Source: Streptomyces spiramyceticus (GTDB taxonomy: Bacteria; Actinomycetota; Actinomycetes; Streptomycetales; Streptomycetaceae). From it: 64,000 bases of DNA. Shown piece by piece: positions 55,082-64,000 of this stretch. Both the position numbers and the translations under genes were made by a program. The notes under the pieces were generated by a model. The model searched no databases. It was given only the letters and a program-made list of their open reading frames with translations, and was not told the origin of the DNA. The stretch covers positions 434,001 to 498,000 of the forward strand of contig NZ_JARBAX010000002.1 in assembly GCF_028807635.1 (NCBI RefSeq), in the 5' to 3' direction. Each line of letters begins with the position of its first letter. Within the stretch, counting starts at the first letter, position 1.

Positions 55082-55480
55082 GTGATTGATCTTCGCCGGA
55101 CCCGTGGGCTCGCGGCTGTGGCCGCGGCCCTGACGCTCTGTGCCGGGCTCGGCATCCGGAGCGTGGTGGACGGCGATGTCGCCAAGTACGCGGGGGACGC
55201 GCTCTACACGGTCCTTCTGTGCACGCTCGTCGTGCTCGTCGCGCCCAGGACCGGGCCGCCCGTGGTGGCCGCCGTCGCGCTGGCTCTCAGCTGGGCGATC
55301 GAATGCGCCCAGCTGACGGGCGTGCCGGCCGAGCTGGCGGAGCGCAGCCTCGCGGCACGGCTTGTGCTCGGCTCGACGTTCAACGCGCCCGATCTGCTCT
55401 GGTACGCCGTCGGCGCCGGGTTCTTCCTGCTCATACGCACCGTGGTGCCCCGCCCGAGCGGCCTGCGCCACGCGTCGTGA
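55082..55480 (+). CDS. DUF2809 family membrane protein
   Basis: A 132-aa membrane protein with three to four spans (AVAAALTLCAGLGI, LYTVLLCTLVVLVAP, VAAVALALSWAIECAQL, DLLWYAVGAGFFLLI). The polar motif WAIECAQLTG in a span and FNAPDLLWYAVG agree with DUF2809. Function unknown. I chose the GTG at 55082: a TACAGT hexamer ends 7 bp upstream (leaderless type), and the GTG at 55073 would lie inside it. Confidence 0.75.
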   Translation: MIDLRRTRGLAAVAAALTLCAGLGIRSVVDGDVAKYAGDALYTVLLCTLVVLVAPRTGPPVVAAVALALSWAIECAQLTGVPAELAERSLAARLVLGSTFNAPDLLWYAVGAGFFLLIRTVVPRPSGLRHAS

Positions 55481-55578
55481 GGCGACGCGGCTTCGACCGG
55501 GGTGGGGAACAGACCGCCGTACACGCCGCGTGCCGGCCACCGCAAGGAAGCAGGGCGCAACGCTGTCCGGACTTCGCG

Positions 55579-56805
55579 TCAGACGGCAGCCGCAGCCGCA
55601 GCCGCAGCCGCAGCCGCAGCCGCAGCTGCAGGCGTCCGGCACCCGCGCGCCAGTTCTCGCCGCAGGCGCATGAAGGGGCGCGGGCGGTTCAGGGCGAGCG
55701 TGCCGACGGTGACGCCTTCGCGCTCGTAGACGGCGAGGAAGCTCCGTTCGTCGGTGGACCCTTCGGTGATCCGCACGGTGCAGCACGGCAGCCGCCGGCC
55801 TGCGAACTGGATCCGTACGCCGTACTGGTCGGACCAGAAATACGGCAGCGGCCGGGCCGTCTCGACGGTGCGCCCGGCCAGAAGATTGCGTACGGCCGCG
55901 GCGGGCTGCTCGGTGGCGTTCGTCCAGTGCTCGGCGCGGCTGCTGCCCACCCTCGCCACATCACCCACCGCCACCACCTGCGGCAGCGTAGTCACACCGC
56001 CGTCGTCGCACAGCACCCCGTCACGGAGGGCGAGCGCGGAGCCTTTGAGCCAGCGGGTGCCGGGTACGGCGCCGATGCCCACGACGACCACATCGGCGGG
56101 CAGCAGCCGCCCGTCGTCGAGGAGCACGCCGGTCACCGTGTCGGTGCCGCGCAGGGCGGTGACCCCTGTGCCGGTGACGAGCTCCACGCCGTGGTCGGCG
56201 TGCAGGGCGGCGCAGATGGTGGCCATGGCATCGCCGAGCTGGGGTAGGAGCGGGAGCGGAGCGGCCTCCACCACGGTCACGTGATGGCCGAGCGCGACGC
56301 AGGAGGAGGCGACTTCGGACCCGATGAACCCACCTCCGACGACCACGACCTGGACCGGCTGCCCGGTCGTCAGTTCGGCGCGCAGCGCCCGCGCGTCGTC
56401 GAGCGTGCGCAGGGTGTGTACGCCGCGCAAGTGGGCACTCCCGGCAGTGCCGGTCGTGCCCGGCAGGCGGCGCGGGGTGGCTCCGGTGGCGATGACCACG
56501 CCGTCGGCCGAGACCGTACGGCCGCTGTCGAGACGTATGGTGCGGCCTCTGGTGTCGAGTCCCTGGGCGCGGACGCCGAGCAGCCACTCGGCGTCGAGTT
56601 CCGATTCCTCCTCGGCGTCGGACAGGGCGAGTTGGTCCTCGGCCATGGCTCCGGTGAGGAACTCCTTGGACAGCGGCGGGCGGTCGTACGGCCGGTGGAT
56701 CTCGTCGCCGATGATCACCAGCCTGCCGTCGTATCCCTGCGCGCGCAGTGCCCGTGCGGCGTACAGCCCGGCGAGCGAGGCTCCCACGACGGCGACGGTC
56801 CTCAT
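55579..56805 (-). CDS. FAD-dependent ferredoxin reductase (Rieske/CDO type)
   Basis: A 408-aa NAD(P)H:ferredoxin reductase of the BphA4/ThcD family. FAD binding is by VVGASLAGLYAARALRAQG, NAD binding by VVVGGGFIGSEVASS, and the second FAD contact by VAVGDVA. The C-terminal 17 residues or so are a pure alanine run caused by a GCAGCC tandem repeat. The start overlaps the Rieske ferredoxin stop (4-bp ATGA). It probably feeds electrons to the ferredoxin and then the oxygenase of the betaine operon (inference). Confidence 0.93.
   Translation of the reverse strand: MRTVAVVGASLAGLYAARALRAQGYDGRLVIIGDEIHRPYDRPPLSKEFLTGAMAEDQLALSDAEEESELDAEWLLGVRAQGLDTRGRTIRLDSGRTVSADGVVIATGATPRRLPGTTGTAGSAHLRGVHTLRTLDDARALRAELTTGQPVQVVVVGGGFIGSEVASSCVALGHHVTVVEAAPLPLLPQLGDAMATICAALHADHGVELVTGTGVTALRGTDTVTGVLLDDGRLLPADVVVVGIGAVPGTRWLKGSALALRDGVLCDDGGVTTLPQVVAVGDVARVGSSRAEHWTNATEQPAAAVRNLLAGRTVETARPLPYFWSDQYGVRIQFAGRRLPCCTVRITEGSTDERSFLAVYEREGVTVGTLALNRPRPFMRLRRELARGCRTPAAAAAAAAAAAAAAAV
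55586..55621 (+). repeat. (GCAGCC)6 repeat encoding a poly-Ala tail
   Basis: Six perfect GCAGCC units, followed by degenerate ones to about 55633, lie in the 3' end of the ferredoxin reductase gene. On the minus strand they read as an uninterrupted alanine run. Slippage would change the tail length by two residues per unit. Confidence 0.9.
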
Positions 56806-57179
56806 GCGGAGACGCCTTCACCGACGGCTCGGGCGGCTGCGACAGCCGCCGCAGTTCCGGCGGCCCCGGCGGCCCCGGCGGCCACCTCGACATGGACGAA
56901 GCCGCTGTCGTCGACGGAGACCCGGTGGGTCCGGACGGGGCGGCGCGCGGGCAGGCACGTCGGCTGCCCCGTGCGGAGGTCGAACATGGCGGCGTGGAGC
57001 GGGCACTCCACCAGGCAGCCCTCCAGCCAGCCCTCGGAAAGGGAAGCATCCTGGTGGGAGCACGTGTCGTCGATCGCGTAGAGCGCTTCCTCGGTGCGGA
57101 ACACCGCGATCGGCGGCTCGGTGGGGACACGGACTGATTCGCCTTCGGGCAGGTCGTCGAGGTGGCAGACGGGAATCAC
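56802..57179 (-). CDS. Rieske-type ferredoxin
   Basis: A 125-aa [2Fe-2S] protein. The ligands are the CSH of DTCSHQDASL and the CPLH of ECPLHAAMFD. It is longer than dioxygenase ferredoxins (about 105) by an Ala-rich tail (residues 100-125). It passes electrons from the adjacent reductase to a Rieske oxygenase; the one at 63184 is the only candidate in the window. Divergent from the iclR gene. Confidence 0.92.
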   Translation of the reverse strand: MIPVCHLDDLPEGESVRVPTEPPIAVFRTEEALYAIDDTCSHQDASLSEGWLEGCLVECPLHAAMFDLRTGQPTCLPARRPVRTHRVSVDDSGFVHVEVAAGAAGAAGTAAAVAAARAVGEGVSA

Positions 57180-57223
57180 CAGAGCCCCCTAGGTTCGCTC
57201 TTCGGTAACATGATGTTCCATAT

Positions 57224-57250
57224 GGCGCACCGATACGCGTGATGCGCAAC
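57224..57250. promoter_or_regulatory. Candidate IclR operator 1 (ferredoxin/iclR divergent region)
   Basis: GGCGCACC at 57224-57231 and TGCGCAAC at 57243-57250 are direct repeats with starts 19 bp apart. The second reads ATGCGCAACA, identical to the site before the mycothiol dehydrogenase gene. An ATG within it would be a poor start codon for the regulator, supporting the downstream start at 57332. Confidence 0.55.
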
Positions 57251-57331
57251 AGAATCCGGATCGGGAGCCGCTGCGTCAAGGGCCCCATGGATGTCGGCCG
57301 GAATCGGCCGCCAGGCGGTGAGAACGGAAAC

Positions 57332-58141
57332 ATGGCGAGCAAGGGCAACGCGGAGGAGCCGGACGCGACGAAGCGGTCCAAAGGGGGAGCGGGTTCCGTG
57401 CAGTCGGTGGACCGCGCGGTGAGTGTGCTGGAGATCCTGGCCAGGCTCGGCGAGGCCGGGGTCACGGAGATCGCGGACGAGCTGGACGTACACAAGTCGA
57501 CGGCGTTCCGGCTGCTCGGAGTGCTGGAGAACCGTGGCCTGGTCGGGCAGGCGAAGGACCGCGGCAAGTACTACTTGGGGGCCGGGGTGTTGCGGCTGGC
57601 GGGCGCGGCGGCCGGGCGGCTCGACATCTCGCAGGAGAGTGCGCCCGTCGTCCGTGAGCTCGCCGACGAGGCGGGGGAGACGGTCAACATCGCCGTCCTC
57701 GACGACGACGCGGCGGTCAATGTGATGCAGGCGCGCGGCGCGGCTTCCGTCACCGCGCAGAACTGGCTCGGCCGGCGTACGCCGCTGCACGCGACCTCCA
57801 GCGGGAAGGTGCTCCTCGCGGGGCTGCCGACGGCGGTGCAGGAGATTTTCCTGGCACGCAGACTGGCCAGATTCACGGAACGGACGGTGACGTCCGGGGT
57901 CGAACTGCGGGAGCAGCTCGCGGAGATCTCCACGCAGGGGTACGCGGTGGTGGCCGAGGAGATGGAAGTCGGGCTGAGCGCGGTCGCGGCGCCTGTGCGG
58001 GCGCATGACGGGCAGGTCATCGGTGCGGTGAGTGTGTCGGGGCCGGTTTACCGGATGGACGAGGAGCGGTTGACGGAGCTGGCGAAGTCGGTTGTGGATG
58101 CGGCGGGTGAGCTGTCCTACCGCATGGGGTACCGCGCCTGA
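57332..58141 (+). CDS. IclR-family transcriptional regulator
   Basis: A 269-aa regulator. The winged helix is at about 20-80 (GSVQSVDRAVSVLEILARLG and VTEIADELDVHKSTAFRLLG) and the ligand-binding IclR domain at 90-260, with HATSSGKVLLAGLP. It is next to betaine catabolic genes and similar GCGCAAC sites lie in both promoters, so it probably controls them in response to betaine or a metabolite. An open frame starts at 57239, but its ATG is inside a candidate operator, so I take ATG 57332. Confidence 0.87.
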   Translation: MASKGNAEEPDATKRSKGGAGSVQSVDRAVSVLEILARLGEAGVTEIADELDVHKSTAFRLLGVLENRGLVGQAKDRGKYYLGAGVLRLAGAAAGRLDISQESAPVVRELADEAGETVNIAVLDDDAAVNVMQARGAASVTAQNWLGRRTPLHATSSGKVLLAGLPTAVQEIFLARRLARFTERTVTSGVELREQLAEISTQGYAVVAEEMEVGLSAVAAPVRAHDGQVIGAVSVSGPVYRMDEERLTELAKSVVDAAGELSYRMGYRA

Positions 58142-58461
58142 TGTGCCGGTTGCCTGCCGCGCTTTCCCCCTACCCGCCCCTGTCCCGGCTGTGACATGTG
58201 CGGCTCCGCCGCGTGAGGGGGCAAGCCCCCAGACCCGGACGCCCTTCTGGGGGTCCCCCCACGCCCGCAGGGCGTAGGGGGAGTCCCTCAAACTCCCCCG
58301 GACTTCGTCGGGGGGAGACCCCAACGGGCTGAATCTTCAGCCCGTTCGGCGTTTTGCCGGCCGCCCCGCTCCGCCCTCTTGACGCGTCCCTCACGCCGTT
58401 CCCACTATGTCTCTCATCGCGCAACCAGTCGTGCAATGCGCAACAAGAGAGGAGCGCGATC
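58142..58461. repeat. 320-bp intergenic region with structured repeats
   Basis: No gene is visible. 58183-58236 repeats the left arm of the tdh-kbl palindrome (TCCCGGCTGTGACATGTGCG ... AAGCCCCCAGACCC). Further on, hairpins such as CCCCCCACGCCCGCAGGGCG with TAGGGGGAG, a CCCCCGGACTTCGTCGGGGG hairpin, and CGGGCTGAATCTTCAGCCCG follow. The promoter and IclR site of the next operon lie at 58400-58461. Confidence 0.75.
58418..58444. promoter_or_regulatory. Candidate IclR operator 2 (betaine operon promoter)
   Basis: CGCGCAAC at 58418-58425 and TGCGCAAC at 58437-58444 are direct repeats with starts 19 bp apart, the same spacing as operator 1. The site ends 17 bp before the mycothiol dehydrogenase GTG and would overlap the transcription start region. 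Confidence 0.55.
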
Positions 58462-61988
<3,527 letters not shown>

Positions 61989-62003
61989 GCGAGGTTCCCT
62001 GAG

Positions 62004-63164
62004 ATGTCACCCACGTACGACGTGATCGTCGTCGGCCTCGGCGGCATGGGCAGCGCCGCCGCGCACCATCTCGCCGCCAGGGGCGCCCGCGTGCTGGGCC
62101 TGGAGAAGTTCGGTCCGGTCCACAACAAGGGCTCCAGCCACGGTGGTTCACGCATCACCCGGCAGTCGTACTTCGAGGACCCGGCGTACGTACCGCTCCT
62201 CCTGCGCTCGTACGAGCTCTACGAGCAGCTGGAACGCGACACCGGCCGCAGCATCGCCACCCTCTGCGGCGGCGTGATGGTCGGCCGCCCCGACTCCCGC
62301 ACCGTCGCCGGCTCGCTGCTGTCCGCCCAGCAGTGGGTCCTGCCCCACGAGATGCTCGACGCCCGCGAAATCCGCCGCCGCTTTCCGACCCTCACCCCGG
62401 ACGACGACGAGGTGGCGCTCTACGAGGCGCGGGCCGGACTCGTCCGCCCCGAGAACACGGTCGCCGCGCACGTCCAGCTCGCCACCCAAGGCGGCGCCGA
62501 CCTGCACTTCACGGAGCCCATGACGCGCTGGGAGGCCCTCGAAGGCGGCAAGGGAGTCCGCGTGCACACGGCGGAGAACGCGTACACGGCCGGGCATCTC
62601 GTGATCTGCCCCGGCGCATGGGCGCCGCAGCTGCTCACCGACATCGGGGTGCCGTTCACCATCGAGCGGCAGGTCATGTACTGGTTCCAGCCGACCGGTG
62701 GCGTACGGCCGTTCCTCCCCGAGCACCACCCCGTCTACATCTGGGAGGCGGCGGACGGAGTCCAGGTCTACGGCTTCCCGGCGATCGACGGACCGGAGAA
62801 GGGCACCAAAGTGGCCTTCTTCCGCAAGGGCTCCGTCTGCACCCCGGAGACCATAGAGCGGACCGTGTACGACGACGAGGTGGCCGCGATGGCGGGCCAC
62901 ATGTCCCGCCGTATCCCCGCCCTGTCCGGCACCTTCCTCAAGGCTGCCACCTGCATGTACTCCAATACGCCCGACGAGCACTTCGTGATCGCCCGCCACC
63001 CGGCGCACACCGACTCGGTCACCGTCGCCTGCGGATTCTCCGGGCACGGCTTCAAATTCGTCCCGGTCGTCGGCGAGATCGTCGCGGACCTGGCGCTCAC
63101 CGGCACAACGGATCACCCCATCGGCCTGTTCGACCCCCGTCGGCGGGCCACCGCGCCCGTCTGA
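62004..63164 (+). CDS. Monomeric sarcosine oxidase / SolA-type N-methyl amino acid oxidase
   Basis: A 386-aa flavoenzyme. The FAD site is [19 protein letters not shown], and [15 protein letters not shown] follows as in monomeric sarcosine oxidase. [13 protein letters not shown] carries the Cys to which FAD is covalently bound in that enzyme. It oxidises sarcosine to glycine with release of formaldehyde and peroxide. It lies 15 bp after the dimethylglycine dehydrogenase-like gene. Confidence 0.92.
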   Translation: MSPTYDVIVVGLGGMGSAAAHHLAARGARVLGLEKFGPVHNKGSSHGGSRITRQSYFEDPAYVPLLLRSYELYEQLERDTGRSIATLCGGVMVGRPDSRTVAGSLLSAQQWVLPHEMLDAREIRRRFPTLTPDDDEVALYEARAGLVRPENTVAAHVQLATQGGADLHFTEPMTRWEALEGGKGVRVHTAENAYTAGHLVICPGAWAPQLLTDIGVPFTIERQVMYWFQPTGGVRPFLPEHHPVYIWEAADGVQVYGFPAIDGPEKGTKVAFFRKGSVCTPETIERTVYDDEVAAMAGHMSRRIPALSGTFLKAATCMYSNTPDEHFVIARHPAHTDSVTVACGFSGHGFKFVPVVGEIVADLALTGTTDHPIGLFDPRRRATAPV

Positions 63165-63183
63165 GCCGAGAGGCACGATCGCC

Positions 63184-64000
63184 ATGACGACCAGCCCTGC
63201 CTCCACCACCCCCAGCCTGATCGCCACGCTCCCTGGGCACTTCTACACCGACCCCGGGATCTTCCGGCAGGAACAGGAGCGGATCTTCGAATCGCTCTGG
63301 TACTGCGCCGTGCGCTCCTGTGACCTCGACCGGCCCGGCGCCTACCGCACGGTGCAGGCGGGCCGGGAGAGCGTTCTGGTCACCCGCACCCGCACCGGTG
63401 AGCTCCGCGCCTTCCTCAACATCTGCCGCCACCGCGGCGCCAGGCTGTGCACGGAGCCCGCGGGCCAGGTCCGCCGCAGCCTCCAATGCCCGTACCACGC
63501 CTGGACGTACGACCTGGACGGCAGACTGGTCGCCGCACCCAACCTGGTGCAGATGCCCGACATCGACCGTACGGAATACGGCCTGGTGCGGGTGGCGCTG
63601 CGGGAGTGGCTCGGCTACGCCTGGATCTGTCTGGCCGACGAGCCGCCGTCCTTCGAGGAGACCGTGATCGGCGCGGCCGTGGAGCGGCTCGGCAGCGCCG
63701 ACGCGATCGGACGGTACGAGACCGAGGGCCTCGCCCTGGGCCGCCGCATCAGCTACGACGTGGCGGCGAACTGGAAGCTGATCGTCGAGAACTTCATGGA
63801 GTGCTACCACTGCGCGACCATCCACCCCGAACTCACCGACGTACTCCCGGAGTTCGCGGACGGCCTGGCGGCGCAGTACTACGTCGGACACGGCGCCGAA
63901 TTCAGCGAGGACGCCCAGGGCTTCACCGTCGACGGCAGCGCCGGCTTCGGCCGCCTGCCCGGCGTCGACGACGACCGGGACCGCCGCTACTACGCCGTCA
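63184..64000 (+). CDS. Rieske oxygenase alpha subunit, glycine betaine monooxygenase-like (3' end outside window)
   Basis: The frame is open to the window end (272 codons seen). The N-terminal Rieske cluster has NICRHRGARLC and CPYHAWTYD. The mononuclear iron site is the EN..ECYHCATIHPEL segment (His in ECYHC and IHPEL). The family includes GbcA, which removes one methyl of glycine betaine, and carnitine or choline oxygenases. The clustering with dimethylglycine and sarcosine enzymes favours betaine. Electrons would come from the reductase and ferredoxin at 55579-57179. Confidence 0.9.
   Translation, partial: MTTSPASTTPSLIATLPGHFYTDPGIFRQEQERIFESLWYCAVRSCDLDRPGAYRTVQAGRESVLVTRTRTGELRAFLNICRHRGARLCTEPAGQVRRSLQCPYHAWTYDLDGRLVAAPNLVQMPDIDRTEYGLVRVALREWLGYAWICLADEPPSFEETVIGAAVERLGSADAIGRYETEGLALGRRISYDVAANWKLIVENFMECYHCATIHPELTDVLPEFADGLAAQYYVGHGAEFSEDAQGFTVDGSAGFGRLPGVDDDRDRRYYAV

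Noticed and set aside
57239..57331. 31-codon N-terminal extension of the IclR regulator
   Set aside because: Its ATG lies within the shared GCGCAAC operator motif and the added residues are outside the IclR fold.

Overview
The window is high-GC actinobacterial chromosome, almost certainly Streptomyces or a close relative. The signs are strong third-position G/C bias, many 4-bp start/stop overlaps, GTG starts, a mycothiol-dependent formaldehyde dehydrogenase, DUF2637, a paired sir/cys/ssu sulfur locus, and the short hairpin-type intergenic repeats common in that genus. I see no rRNA, tRNA, CRISPR array, prophage or intact transposase.

Layout. 1-2989: a Tat-type secreted protein (partial), a secreted subtilisin-like protease and two small hypothetical genes. 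3043-12575: one long minus-strand sulfur assimilation locus, read from a cysteine-containing leader peptide through sulfite reductase, a 59-aa zinc-ribbon protein, cysH, cysC, cysD, cysN, an SsuABC-type ABC transporter and a CbiX-type chelatase. 12699-14006: an acetyltransferase, then a scar made of a metalloprotease fragment and a LacI-type regulator fragment. 14007-18353: a GAF regulator, an AidB-like acyl-CoA dehydrogenase and a YhjD/BrkB membrane protein. 18708-22964: a two-component system, then a likely zinc-limitation pair (cysteine-free L32 plus CobW GTPase) and an SPFH protein. 22970-27351: LysR, kbl, tdh (threonine to glycine) and a methyltransferase behind a 37-bp palindrome. 27477-32439: an MBL-fold protein and a GT2/small membrane protein/NHL-propeller gene set. 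32705-41102: rsgA, ada-alkA fusion, PPOX protein, DUF456, a TrmB/LuxR regulator, a PP2C-like protein and a PoxB-like enzyme. 41205-46121: an anti-sigma-like kinase, DUF2637, an iron-box FhuF reductase, GntR, a TPR-like protein and SRPBCC.

46155-55034 is a purine catabolism region: PucR regulator, three xanthine dehydrogenase-type subunits, an AzgA-type purine permease and XdhC. 55579-64000 looks like a glycine betaine demethylation locus: ferredoxin reductase, Rieske ferredoxin, IclR regulator, mycothiol formaldehyde dehydrogenase, dimethylglycine dehydrogenase-like FAD/GcvT protein, sarcosine oxidase and a Rieske oxygenase (cut by the window end). Two sites with the same 19-bp-spaced motif, one at the IclR gene and one at the catabolic operon, suggest that IclR controls both.

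The most distinctive non-coding signals are structured repeats. A two-copy MITE-like element has perfect 21-bp terminal inverted repeats. Both its terminal and internal arms differ between copies in compensating positions. One copy contains a second 42-bp hairpin repeat, and that short repeat also interrupts the metalloprotease pseudogene.
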